Of a stretch of 64,000 bases of DNA, positions 47,515-55,922 are shown in pieces. Origin of the DNA: SHZI01 sp964417725 (GTDB lineage Bacteria > Pseudomonadota > Gammaproteobacteria > Steroidobacterales > GCA-2729495); contig CAYQIV010000001.1 in assembly GCA_964417725.1 (NCBI GenBank), positions 124,001 through 188,000 of the forward strand, read 5' to 3'. The position numbers were made by a program, and so were the translations under genes. Position 1 is the stretch's first letter. Each line of letters begins with the position of its first letter. A model generated the notes under the pieces. That model worked only from the letters and a program-made list of their open reading frames with translations, had not been told where the DNA came from and searched no databases.

Positions 47515-48996
47515 GCCCAGGCGACTGAGAATGGCCACCGCCGCCTGTTCACCGGACTCCATCGCGCCTTCCATTCCAAGCATCGTGGGCGCCGTGTGTT
47601 CGCCGGCAAAGTGAATGTGCCCATGCGGCTCGGCGACGACGTTGCCGAAGCGCCTGATCTCACCCGGCCCGCGCGAGGAAAGGTGCCCGAGAGTCCACGG
47701 GCTCGAGTTCCAGTTGACCACTGCCGTGGCCTCTATACGACCGACGGTGCTGGGCCGTGCCCGGTGCAGTTCCAGCGTGGTCAATCGTGCAATCTCGGCA
47801 TCCGACCCGGCACCGCGAAGAGCGGCTCCGGCCAGGCCGGACTTGAAGAACCACAGATGCTGGCCCCGCGGCGTATTGCGCAGGTTGGCGCGACCGAATT
47901 CCGTACAACTGAAGGTTGATGGCGGGAGGCCGTCATGTTCCCAGAACGGCTCCTTGATGGCAAAGAAGATGCACGCCGCTGAACCATAGGGGGTTACCTG
48001 CACCGCCGCCGCCTGCCGTTCAGGCAGCGGCGGGTCGAACCGGAGCCGGCGCAGCACTGGCAGTGGCACCGTGCATACAACAAAACCGGCGCGCAGCACG
48101 GTACCGTCGGCAAGCTCGACCTCGGCGCCGTCGGGGCGGTCCCGCAGCCCGGTGGCGACCGAGCGCATGCGGATTGCACGTTTGAGCATCGCGGCCATGC
48201 CCTCGGGTACGCGGCTGGTTCCCTGGTCGAAGAGCCGCAGGCCATCGAGCGAACCCATGCCCTCCATGAAGCGCATCCAGCGCAGCACGAGCAGTGCCGA
48301 GATCGACGAAAGCGAGTCGGCCATGATCGAATTCGCAACGAAGCGCAGTGCCTCGTCGCTGGCACCACGATTGCGCAAGAACTGACCAAGCGGCACGTCC
48401 AGCGCGGCGACATCATCATGGAGCCAGCTGTCGAGTCCGGTCAGCGGGTTGGGGTACGGCAGATAGGCCAGGGCGACCTCAAATGGACCTCGCGGGCCGA
48501 TAAGCTGCTGTTCCTTTGCGCCAAACCGGTTGGCGGGCGACGCGCGCCATGCGTCCAGCGAGGTCAGTGTACCGCTGTCGTATATCGCAAACGAGCGGTC
48601 GGCGTTGAACTTCGCCCAGCTACTCAGCTTGATGCCACCGATACGCCTGATCATCTCGTGCATCCGCGCGTAGTCGGGGGCGATTTCCGCACCGCCCGCC
48701 TCGGGCTGTCCGGGGACGTGGTCGAGCGACCAGACGCGCCCGCCGACCCGGTCGTTGCCCTCGACGACGAGGGCATCAAGACCCTCGTCCTGCAGCATGA
48801 CTGCGGCCTGCAGGCCAGCCAGCCCAGCTCCGATGACGATGACATCAGCGTCGCGACGCGGGCCGGCAACCGCGGCCAGTGTTCGCGACAGTGCCAGGCC
48901 CGAGGCACCGAGCCCAAGTGCGCCCAACGCGCTGCGGCGAGTCAGCCGGCGGGCCATCGGCCGTGGGCAGTTGCTGGCGTTATCGTTGTCGTTCAA
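47419..48996 (-). CDS. Flavin amine oxidase-family protein with IS-derived C-terminus
   Basis: A 525-residue FAD enzyme with a twin-arginine-like N-terminus (ARRLTRRSALGALGLG), an FAD motif (VIVIGAGLAGLQAAVML) and VVEGNDRVGGRVWSL. The C-terminal FAD contact is HFAGEHTAPTMLGMEGAMESGEQAA. It belongs to the monoamine oxidase/tryptophan monooxygenase-like group. The last 31 residues (from GLNQSVQHL) are encoded by the IS30 right end, so the natural tail was replaced; the domain itself looks complete. The start is probably TTG 48996 (GAGAAAG upstream), with ATG 48957 as alternative. It may function despite the insertion. Confidence 0.82.
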   Translation of the reverse strand: MNDNDNASNCPRPMARRLTRRSALGALGLGASGLALSRTLAAVAGPRRDADVIVIGAGLAGLQAAVMLQDEGLDALVVEGNDRVGGRVWSLDHVPGQPEAGGAEIAPDYARMHEMIRRIGGIKLSSWAKFNADRSFAIYDSGTLTSLDAWRASPANRFGAKEQQLIGPRGPFEVALAYLPYPNPLTGLDSWLHDDVAALDVPLGQFLRNRGASDEALRFVANSIMADSLSSISALLVLRWMRFMEGMGSLDGLRLFDQGTSRVPEGMAAMLKRAIRMRSVATGLRDRPDGAEVELADGTVLRAGFVVCTVPLPVLRRLRFDPPLPERQAAAVQVTPYGSAACIFFAIKEPFWEHDGLPPSTFSCTEFGRANLRNTPRGQHLWFFKSGLAGAALRGAGSDAEIARLTTLELHRARPSTVGRIEATAVVNWNSSPWTLGHLSSRGPGEIRRFGNVVAEPHGHIHFAGEHTAPTMLGMEGAMESGEQAAVAILSRLGGLNQSVQHLDIAMDRRSHHESRSLVYSRIQN

Positions 48997-49050
48997 TGTC
49001 TTTCTCAGTAGCTGCGCAATTTATTGCAATGTGGCTGTCGGCCTGCCGGC

Positions 49051-49719
49051 TCAGCCGGTTTTCGCTGCTCCCAGCCATGCGGTGAGCAGGATCATCGCCC
49101 AGCCGAACGCGAGTGGGACCGGCAGTGACTGCATCGCCTTGACGAGTGGCTCGCGGCTGTCGTCTGTCGCCGACGCACTGCTGAGTTCCCGGCGCAAGTG
49201 AAAGGCCACCCGGCGCACTGGGATGCTCAGCAGCAGCAGTATGCCGTAGATGAAAATTTTTGCCGCCAGCCAGTGCGCTTCGACCATGTGGGTCATGTGG
49301 AAGAAGAGTACGGAAGCACCATCCCACAACTGGCCGGCCCCGATCACGGCGCGGACAATCACATCGATGTTTACCAGCCACATCCCGCTCCGCGGGCGCG
49401 AGGCCGCGAAATTGGCGGCAGCGGTCGTCACGATGAGAAGTGCCGGCAACAGGAACGGAACCGGGCGCCAGGCCGGGCTCGAGATGTGGTAGGCGTTGAG
49501 CGAGCTGGCCAGCAGGAAGCCGACAGGATAGATAATGATCAGCGCGATATCGGTCACCGTGCCCAGCGCCAGCACGCCACGTGCAGCGAGTACGCGCTCC
49601 TTGCGCGACAGGGCCGGCGCGGCGCCGGCCCGCGCGAGATACCAGCGGCCGAGATCAGTGCCCAGCAGGTACACGAAGATAAGCAGGTGCGCATAGAGGC
49701 TGAGCGTGTAACCGTTCAT
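49051..49719 (-). CDS. Polytopic membrane protein, unknown
   Basis: A 222-residue protein with about five or six transmembrane helices (SLYAHLLIFVYLLGTDLG, VTDIALIIIYPVGFLLAS, PFLLPALLIVTTAAANFAAS, IFIYGILLLLSIP, LAFGWAMILLTAWLG) and several conserved-looking histidines near membrane faces (HMTHMVEAHWL). The topology is reminiscent of CopD/DUF2269-like membrane proteins, but I am not certain. It lies 54 bases upstream of the amine oxidase on the same strand and is divergent from a LysR regulator, suggesting a shared pathway. Confidence 0.62.
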   Translation of the reverse strand: MNGYTLSLYAHLLIFVYLLGTDLGRWYLARAGAAPALSRKERVLAARGVLALGTVTDIALIIIYPVGFLLASSLNAYHISSPAWRPVPFLLPALLIVTTAAANFAASRPRSGMWLVNIDVIVRAVIGAGQLWDGASVLFFHMTHMVEAHWLAAKIFIYGILLLLSIPVRRVAFHLRRELSSASATDDSREPLVKAMQSLPVPLAFGWAMILLTAWLGAAKTG

Positions 49720-49850
49720 GAAGCCCGACCTGGACGGCGATCATCCTGCCATCCTGACAACGAGCAGAAGTTATTCATAAACACGTAGTCATACCAGCGT
49801 GAAACGAGGAGAAGCCTTTGGCAGGTACCATTCCCAGTCTATGAACGGGG

Positions 49851-49868
49851 TTGCTGGCTGACCAGCAA
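49851..49868 (+). promoter_or_regulatory. Dyad upstream of lysR-type gene
   Basis: TTGCTGG-CTGA-CCAGCAA is a perfect 7-base inverted repeat, followed on the plus strand by a T-rich tract (TTGCTTTTCTTTTCTT). It lies 59 bases before the LysR start. It could be an operator or a terminator-like attenuator. Confidence 0.4.
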
Positions 49869-49927
49869 TTGCTTTTCTTTTCTTACAACGGCAGATTGTT
49901 CTTCTGTATTTCACGGAGAGGTCCCCG

Positions 49928-50848
49928 ATGGAGCTTAAGCAACTCCGGTACTTCCTCGCAGTCGTCAAGACTGGCAGTTTCTACAAGGCAGCGGAGCAGA
50001 TGAACGTCACGCAGCAGGCTATCAGCCGGAGCATGCAGCAGCTCGAGAAGGAATGTGGCGGCCGGCTGCTGGTCCGGAAGAAGGGTGATCGGCGCCTCGT
50101 AAGCCCGACCTATTTCGGTACGATGCTGATCCCAAAGGCCGAGCGCGCGATCGCCGATCTCGACGACTTTCGTATCGAACTCGAGCACCTTGGCGGTACG
50201 GGGCACCTGCTGGTAAGGCTGGGGGTAACACCCACGGTGGCGCGCACGCTGATGCCCCGCGTCATCCACACCTTTTGCGCTCGCCACGCGGAGAGCAGGG
50301 TCCAGATCGTACAGCAGCCCAACCACGTGATCGTCGAGCAACTCTCGAGCGGACTGTACGATTTTGCGATATGCGACCAACCGGAGGAAAAGCTGGCCCC
50401 GAATCTCGTTGCGGAGGCCTTATATACCGACAGGAACGTATTCGTCGCCGACAAGGACCACCCGCTGGTAAAACGTGGCTCGCTCGCGCTCAAGGACCTG
50501 GAAGGCAGGCCGTGGGTGATGTTGGGGCCATTCTGCCGCCTGTGGAACGAGATCCGGGACCAGTATGTTGTCGAGGGCCTTTCTCCGCCGTGGTTCCAGC
50601 TCGAGACGAATTCCATCGAACTCGCGCTGCGTTACGTGGCGGAGCATGAATTTTTGTCGTTCCTGCCGCTGCGCCTGGTGCAGGACGACATCGCCAGCGG
50701 CCAGCTCATCCGGCTGCCGGTCCTGCAGCCCAAACCGCGCGAATGGCAGTGCCTGCTGGTCACCCGATCCGACCGTGACCTGAGTACTGTAGCCAGGGCA
50801 TTCATCGACAGCGCGCGGGCTGCCGCCAAACAACTGGGTCCGCCCTGA
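49928..50848 (+). CDS. LysR-family transcriptional regulator
   Basis: A 306-residue regulator. The N-terminal winged helix-turn-helix reads LKQLRYFLAVVKTGSFYKAAEQ and VTQQAISRSMQQLEKECG, and a periplasmic-binding-protein-like effector domain follows from about residue 90. GGAGAGG precedes the ATG. LysR proteins usually act on a divergent promoter, here that of the membrane protein and amine oxidase genes. The effector is unknown. Confidence 0.9.
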   Translation: MELKQLRYFLAVVKTGSFYKAAEQMNVTQQAISRSMQQLEKECGGRLLVRKKGDRRLVSPTYFGTMLIPKAERAIADLDDFRIELEHLGGTGHLLVRLGVTPTVARTLMPRVIHTFCARHAESRVQIVQQPNHVIVEQLSSGLYDFAICDQPEEKLAPNLVAEALYTDRNVFVADKDHPLVKRGSLALKDLEGRPWVMLGPFCRLWNEIRDQYVVEGLSPPWFQLETNSIELALRYVAEHEFLSFLPLRLVQDDIASGQLIRLPVLQPKPREWQCLLVTRSDRDLSTVARAFIDSARAAAKQLGPP

Positions 50849-50966
50849 ACCGCCTGCCAGAGTGCGTGGGCGACGACGACACACCTGGATTTACTCAATA
50901 CAGCGCCAGTCTCACCATGCTGGAAATCCTGCCTCGCAAAGCCGGTCTGCGGGATTCCGCATTTTT

Positions 50967-51150
50967 TCACGGCCAGCGCTTCTTGCGAAAACCCTGCGGG
51001 AGGACGGTGGCGATGGCGACCATCACGCCAAGCAGCACGAAGTAGCTTGTGCCGGACTTGAGTTCGGGCATGTACTCGAAATTCATGCATGCCGACCGCT
51101 GCCGTCAGCCTGACGGCGCGAGGATGGGTGCGACTCAGCGGCAGCAGTAC
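50967..51150 (-). pseudogene. Remnant of a CorA-type magnesium transporter
   Basis: A minus-strand frame from 51,086 reads MNFEYMPELKSGTSYFVLLG... and ends FRKKRWP, stop. CorA proteins end with YGMNFxxMPEL, a last membrane helix and a basic tail. Immediately upstream the sequence LTAAVGM can be read in another frame, so a 4-base duplication (CATG) has broken the YGMNF junction. Nothing further of CorA is recognisable upstream. This is a short fossil, not a gene. Confidence 0.55.
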
Positions 51151-51371
51151 GCTGGTCGCCGGGCGGGGGGCCTGCGGTCAACTCCACGGTAATCTCCGGC
51201 AGACCTTGCCTGGGTTTGACGTATATCAGAACGTTGATCGGCCATTCCGGCCGCGCTCATCCCGGGGCTCCTGGCGATCCTCATCATCGGCATCGTGGGC
51301 AGCAGCGGGCTACCGAGAAACAGTGCGGTGTACCGAGGCCTCGTGTCAGGCGTCTCGCGGAACCAGGCTTT
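51151..51371. other. Intergenic remnant region
   Basis: No supported gene. A plus-strand open stretch near 51,250-51,330 (IPAALIPGLLAILIIGIVGS) looks like a membrane helix but has no start or family match. Confidence 0.25.
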
Positions 51372-52265
51372 TCAGAGCGATGACGAACCGGCTCTTTCAG
51401 AGTCGCGCAGCGCCACGAGCATCTGCAGCAGCGTGGGCGCCGGCTGGCCGGTGATGCGCGCATGGTCACCCGGCACGTCGAAGGCCCCGTTGCGGATGCA
51501 CTGGAAACACCCGGTCAGCATGTGCGCCACCTCATCGCCACGCTCCGGCATGAGGGCGCGAAAGCGGGCGATCATCACCTCGTCATCGACCGGCGCGTAG
51601 CGCACATCGAGGCCGAAGACCTCGCCGACGGCCGCGACGATTTCTGCCTGGGTGAAACACTCGCCGCCGACGTTGCACACCTGGCCGTCGTGGCGGGCAT
51701 CGACGGCCAGATGGGTCCATGCCCGCGCGATCCCGGCGATATCCATGTACGGTGCCCGTCCCTCGCCAGCGGGATTCGAGTACACCCCGCCGGCCGATGC
51801 TGCCGCGCGCACCTGGACGAGGTCGAGGTCGAGGTAGAGCGGGTTGCGCCCGATGCACCAGTCGAGCCCGCTGTCGCGCAGATCAGCCTCGGTCTGGCGG
51901 TTGACGCGCTGGGTCGGCGCGAACAGCGTCGCCGTTTCGCCGCCGTTGCCGATGATGCTGGTGTAAAGCAGACGACGCACCCCGGTACGGCGTGCCGCAG
52001 CGATGACGCTCCGGTGCAGCGCGACCCGATCGGTCCCCACCCTGACCGGTGCCGAGATCATCAGCACGCAGTCGACGCCTTCGAAAGCCGCCGCCATGCC
52101 GTCGCCCGCCGCGTAATCGCCCTGCCGCACCTCGACGCCCGGCCACGACAGGCCGTCCGGGTCGCGCACCACGGCCACGACATTACCCGCGCCGGCACGG
52201 GCCGGCAGCCTGGAAAGGATGGCGCGGCCGAGTCGGCCAGCAGCGGCGGTGACGGCGATCTTCAT
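51372..52265 (-). CDS. NmrA-like NAD(P)-binding protein
   Basis: A 297-residue atypical short-chain dehydrogenase of the NmrA/QOR2 type. The N-terminus KIAVTAAAGRLGRAIL has the Rossmann loop (TxAxGxLG), and VKYTSIIGNGGETA-like RLLYTSIIGNGGET follows in the usual place. The classic Tyr-x3-Lys pair is not evident, so it may be a redox sensor or a weak quinone reductase. It lies 78 bases after the octaheme cytochrome gene on the same strand and could belong to that transcript. Confidence 0.75.
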   Translation of the reverse strand: MKIAVTAAAGRLGRAILSRLPARAGAGNVVAVVRDPDGLSWPGVEVRQGDYAAGDGMAAAFEGVDCVLMISAPVRVGTDRVALHRSVIAAARRTGVRRLLYTSIIGNGGETATLFAPTQRVNRQTEADLRDSGLDWCIGRNPLYLDLDLVQVRAAASAGGVYSNPAGEGRAPYMDIAGIARAWTHLAVDARHDGQVCNVGGECFTQAEIVAAVGEVFGLDVRYAPVDDEVMIARFRALMPERGDEVAHMLTGCFQCIRNGAFDVPGDHARITGQPAPTLLQMLVALRDSERAGSSSL

Positions 52266-52343
52266 GCGGGCGCCTGTAACTGGCCAAGGCTGGCCGGCGA
52301 TGATATCAGCCGGTATTGCCCTTGACCGTACACCCCGTTTGGA

Positions 52344-54545
52344 TCATGGATCCTCTGCGCGCAGTGCGGTCACATAGCGTCTCAGCAACGCATGATCGCC
52401 CTGTGCAAGGGCCAGCGATGCGGCCAGTCGCAGTGTCGGCACGTTGCCCGGAAAGCGCTCGGCCGCCAAACGGGCAACAGCCAGCGCACGCCCCGACTGG
52501 CCGCCTTCATGCAGCGCCGTGGCGAGCGCTATCGCCACTGCCGGACTGCGTGGGTCCAGTTCGGCCGCTCGAGACAGCACCGCGATGGCGGCCTCACGCC
52601 GGCCGGCGCGCACCAGGCGCAGCCCATCGGCGTAATGCAGCATGGCCGATCCAGGGTGCCGCAACAGGCCCTCGCGCAGCAGCCGCACGCTTTCCGCCTC
52701 TCTGCCCTGCCGGCGCCTGACGTCGACGAGATTGATGCGCGCGGCAATGTGATCGGGCGCGATACGCAGGGCCCCGGTTAGCGAGGCCGCCGCATCATCC
52801 GTCTGGCCGACGGCAATCTGCAGGGCGGCGCGATCCAGCCATGCCTCGGGCCGATCGGCATCAAGCGCGTGCGCCTGTGCCAGTTCCCGGCGCGCCGCCG
52901 GCCACGCCGAAGAACTTTGCACCGCCCGACCCCCGGCCAGCAGGCGTGCCGCCTCGATGCGTACCGCACGGGTGGGATCGGCGAGCAAGGCCCATGCGTC
53001 CGGTATGTCATCGATCACATAGGGTGCAAGCGCGCGCAGCGCACCGAGCCTCACCAGCGGCGCCGGGTCGGCAAGCGATCGTCGTGCGACCGCCGCTGCC
53101 GACGCCCCGGGGTAGGCTGCCAGGGTCTGCAGCGCCGTCGCCCGCACGATCGGCGCCTGTTCCTCATCCCCGGCGAGACGTACCAGCTTGCGCGTCGCAC
53201 CGCGGCCGTAGCGCCGGCCCGCGATCAGGGCTTCGACCACCGCACTGCTCCGCCGGCCGACATCCTTGCCCATCGACACCAGTGCCGCGGCGGCCCAGGC
53301 CGCATCGCGGTCGACATGGCAGGCAGTACACGGGTCCGGCAGGCCGTGGCGCAGGGCAAGGTCCGGCCGCGGCACCTTGAAACCATGGTCATGCCGCACA
53401 TCAATGCGCATGTAGGTGCGTGCCGGCATATGACAGCCGGTACAGCGGGCACCGGGGCTGCGGGGCGAATGGCCATGGTGTCGCGAGGCCGCAAACCGAC
53501 CCGCGTCGTGGCAACGCAGGCAAAGCGCGTCGCCGCTGGCCCGCAGCATCAGGCCGTGCGGCTCATGGCAATCCGTGCAGGTGACGCCGGCTGCATGCAT
53601 GCGGCTCTGCGTGAAGGCGCCATATTCAAAAACCTCGCCGAGGGTCTGCCCGTCGGGGTGGTAATCAGCGGGTTCGAGCAGTGTCGGCATGTAGTTGTCC
53701 ATGAAGGGGCTGCCCGGGCCAGCATCATCGCGGATCGCAACACGCCTCGAGTGGCATCGCGCGCAGGTCTCCAGTGCGGCGGTGTCGGCTGGAGGCCGAG
53801 GCCTGGCGCTGCCGGTTTGCGGATCGATCGACCAGTGACGCATTACCTGGGCCGGCCGCGGACCTGCGTAGACATGTCCATTTCCATCACTCGCCAACGG
53901 CCGCTCCTCATGGCAGGCCAGGCACCCCACGCCGGGCTCGGCATGGCGACTGTCGTAGCGACGCGTGGCCATGTCGTAACGCTTGCGATACCTGGTAACG
54001 TGGCAGGCTGCACACTGGTGGTTCCAGTTCTGTGCGGGCTCCCGCCAGTGCAGCTCCGAACCGGCCTCCGGCGGCGCGTCAGCATAAAGGTGGAACCAGT
54101 GCTGCCCGCCATCAGCTTCATCCCGCGTATCCCATGCCCACGGCAGCACCTGGCGCCGGCCTGTGCCGATGCCGACCACGTATTGCTGCAACGGCTCGAC
54201 ACCGAGCGCATGCATCACTTCGAGCGTTGTCGGGTCGTGCCCCTGCTCACCATGCGTGATGAAGTACCGGTCCCCATGGCGCGTGAAGCGCGCAGTGTAG
54301 GCCCCCTGAACGACCAACACGTTGTTGAAGTCGCCGAGCACCGCACCGGCAACTGGCGGCTGCATGGCCTTTGCATGGTGTGAAACCCGCCAGCGCTCGA
54401 CTGCCCCGGGATGACATGAACCGCAGCTCTGCGACGAGCCGTCACCGGCCGCACATGCGACAGACATGGCGCACAGCACGCCAGACACGATCGCCGGCAG
54501 CTGCGCCAGCAGCGCGCAGCCCCGCTGGCCGTCAATCGCCACCAC
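52344..54545 (-). CDS. Octaheme c-type cytochrome with HEAT and TPR repeats
   Basis: About 733 residues. After a probable signal sequence (LPAIVSGVLCAMSVACA), eight CxxCH haem motifs are visible: CGSCH, CAACH, CLACH, CARCH, CTDCH, CLRCH, CTGCH and CTACH, all before about residue 405. Extra histidines could ligate haem. The following region (about 410-530) has HEAT-like repeats (RATALQTLAAYPG, VRLGALRALAPYV), and the end (about 540-733) is TPR-like (AARINLVDVRRRQGREAESVRLL). It is presumably periplasmic. The start is GTG at 54545 or 54542, overlapping the DUF6285 gene. No close functional match is known to me. Confidence 0.82.
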   Translation of the reverse strand: MVAIDGQRGCALLAQLPAIVSGVLCAMSVACAAGDGSSQSCGSCHPGAVERWRVSHHAKAMQPPVAGAVLGDFNNVLVVQGAYTARFTRHGDRYFITHGEQGHDPTTLEVMHALGVEPLQQYVVGIGTGRRQVLPWAWDTRDEADGGQHWFHLYADAPPEAGSELHWREPAQNWNHQCAACHVTRYRKRYDMATRRYDSRHAEPGVGCLACHEERPLASDGNGHVYAGPRPAQVMRHWSIDPQTGSARPRPPADTAALETCARCHSRRVAIRDDAGPGSPFMDNYMPTLLEPADYHPDGQTLGEVFEYGAFTQSRMHAAGVTCTDCHEPHGLMLRASGDALCLRCHDAGRFAASRHHGHSPRSPGARCTGCHMPARTYMRIDVRHDHGFKVPRPDLALRHGLPDPCTACHVDRDAAWAAAALVSMGKDVGRRSSAVVEALIAGRRYGRGATRKLVRLAGDEEQAPIVRATALQTLAAYPGASAAAVARRSLADPAPLVRLGALRALAPYVIDDIPDAWALLADPTRAVRIEAARLLAGGRAVQSSSAWPAARRELAQAHALDADRPEAWLDRAALQIAVGQTDDAAASLTGALRIAPDHIAARINLVDVRRRQGREAESVRLLREGLLRHPGSAMLHYADGLRLVRAGRREAAIAVLSRAAELDPRSPAVAIALATALHEGGQSGRALAVARLAAERFPGNVPTLRLAASLALAQGDHALLRRYVTALRAEDP

Positions 54546-54924
54546 GGCATTGCCGGTTGATGGCGCGCTCGCGGGCCGGGTACCGTGGGTTGTCGATCGC
54601 CAGTTTGGCCAGCGCATTGGCCCGCAGGTGGTCGATGAGCGCGGGGGTATCCGTCGCCAGAACTCCCGAGCGGATGCGCTCGCACAACAGGGCATTTGCC
54701 CGGTCAAGTTCGGTGTCCGTGCCGAGCAGCCGGAACAGGCGCAGCTGCTCATCAGCCCGCAGCGACTGCCCGAGTTCGTGTTCACGCGCCACCAGTTCGA
54801 GAATGTGGGCAGCGATGCGGCGTTCATGGCGCCTGACATCATCGCCATCATCATCTGGCTGTCTTTGCAGAACCGCGTGCGCGGCCGCTTCGAGGCGCGA
54901 GACATCGGGTGGATTGACGGGCAT
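54532..54924 (-). CDS. DUF6285-type small protein (LvaB-like partner of APH kinase)
   Basis: A 130-residue helical protein: PPDVSRLEAAAHAVLQ at the start, AAHILELVAREHELG in the middle and LAKLAIDNPRYPARE near the end, matching DUF6285. This family regularly sits beside APH-type kinases and acyl-CoA dehydrogenases. In the levulinate pathway a small protein (LvaB) is needed with the kinase LvaA; I infer the same relation here. It starts in the TGATG junction with the kinase stop, so it is translationally coupled, and it overlaps the cytochrome gene by up to 14 bases. Confidence 0.75.
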   Translation of the reverse strand: MPVNPPDVSRLEAAAHAVLQRQPDDDGDDVRRHERRIAAHILELVAREHELGQSLRADEQLRLFRLLGTDTELDRANALLCERIRSGVLATDTPALIDHLRANALAKLAIDNPRYPARERAINRQCRGGD

Positions 54925-55919
54925 CACTCGATCCCTTCGATGAGGTCCAGCAGGTCCAACTCGGTCTCGGAAACGCGCCGGCCGATGGCGGCCCGTTCCA
55001 GTGACGCCACCTCGCCGGTGATGAACTGGTGGCCGAACCACTGGCAGATCACACCCCACTTGAGGGTCCCCCAGACTTCCCAATAGCGCAGCCGCGCACG
55101 ATCGACGGTGCCGCCACCGGCCGCAGCATAGGCACTGCACAGCGCTTCACGCGTGCCGAAGCCACCCACCGGCTGCTCGATGCGGCCGAATCGCCATGCA
55201 TTCACGCACATCCATGCCAGATCCTCGACCGGGTCACCGAGGTGCGCTGCTTCCCAGTCGAGCACCGCGACAAGCCCGTGTACGGGGTCGACGATCAGGT
55301 TACCGTTACGGAAATCCCCATGCACGAGCCGGCGTCCGGTATCCGTCGGCATATGCTCCTTGAGCCAGCGAAAGGCCAGTTCGAAAACCGGCAGGCGCAC
55401 CCCGAAGCTGTCGTGCGTATCACGCAGGTTGGCGTGCATGACGGCCGGTGACTCATCCGGCAGTGGCGGCAGGCCTGTGGTGTCCAGGTGATGAATGGCG
55501 GCCAGCGCCTGCGCACATTGCGCGGTCAGCAGGCGGCGCGCAGCGGCAAAATCCACATGGCGCGCAATGCGCTGACCAAGGGTTTCGCCGGCCACCCATG
55601 CCGATACAAACCCCTCTCCGAGTCCATCCTGCGGCTCGAAGACCAAATCGACGCGGGGCGTGCAGATCCCTGCATCGTGTGCATGACGCTGAACCAGCCC
55701 CTGGGTGCGCTTGTCGAGTGCGGCGGCAAACTGCCGATCACCCGCGAAGCGCTGGACGATCATTGGCATGGACATGCCGGAAGGGTCGACGAGGACAAAG
55801 CGCCAGGTTTCCGCCGATGCGCCGGCCGAGAGTCGCACCAGACCGTCGACCACGACCTGGCCACGGCCGCGGCTGCGATAGGCAGTCGCCAGGCGCACCG
55901 CCAGCACGGTGGCGTCCAT
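54924..55919 (-). CDS. APH-family (ACAD10/11-type) acyl-CoA kinase
   Basis: A 331-residue aminoglycoside-phosphotransferase-fold protein. The catalytic loop is LVHGDFRNGNLIVDP and the metal loop VLDWEAAHLGDP. The FVSAWVAGETLGQRI and final ELDLLDLIEG are typical of the group found with acyl-CoA dehydrogenases. The same fold forms the kinase domain of ACAD10/11 and LvaA, which phosphorylate 4-hydroxyacyl-CoA. It is not an antibiotic kinase by context. It starts 3 bases after the SDR gene and overlaps DUF6285 by one base. Confidence 0.82.
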   Translation of the reverse strand: MDATVLAVRLATAYRSRGRGQVVVDGLVRLSAGASAETWRFVLVDPSGMSMPMIVQRFAGDRQFAAALDKRTQGLVQRHAHDAGICTPRVDLVFEPQDGLGEGFVSAWVAGETLGQRIARHVDFAAARRLLTAQCAQALAAIHHLDTTGLPPLPDESPAVMHANLRDTHDSFGVRLPVFELAFRWLKEHMPTDTGRRLVHGDFRNGNLIVDPVHGLVAVLDWEAAHLGDPVEDLAWMCVNAWRFGRIEQPVGGFGTREALCSAYAAAGGGTVDRARLRYWEVWGTLKWGVICQWFGHQFITGEVASLERAAIGRRVSETELDLLDLIEGIE

Positions 55920-55922
55920 CGC

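Noticed and set aside
54546..54905. N-terminal extension of the octaheme cytochrome to 853 residues
   Set aside because: The extension overlaps the DUF6285 gene in another frame, is cysteine-rich noise, and would bury the signal sequence.
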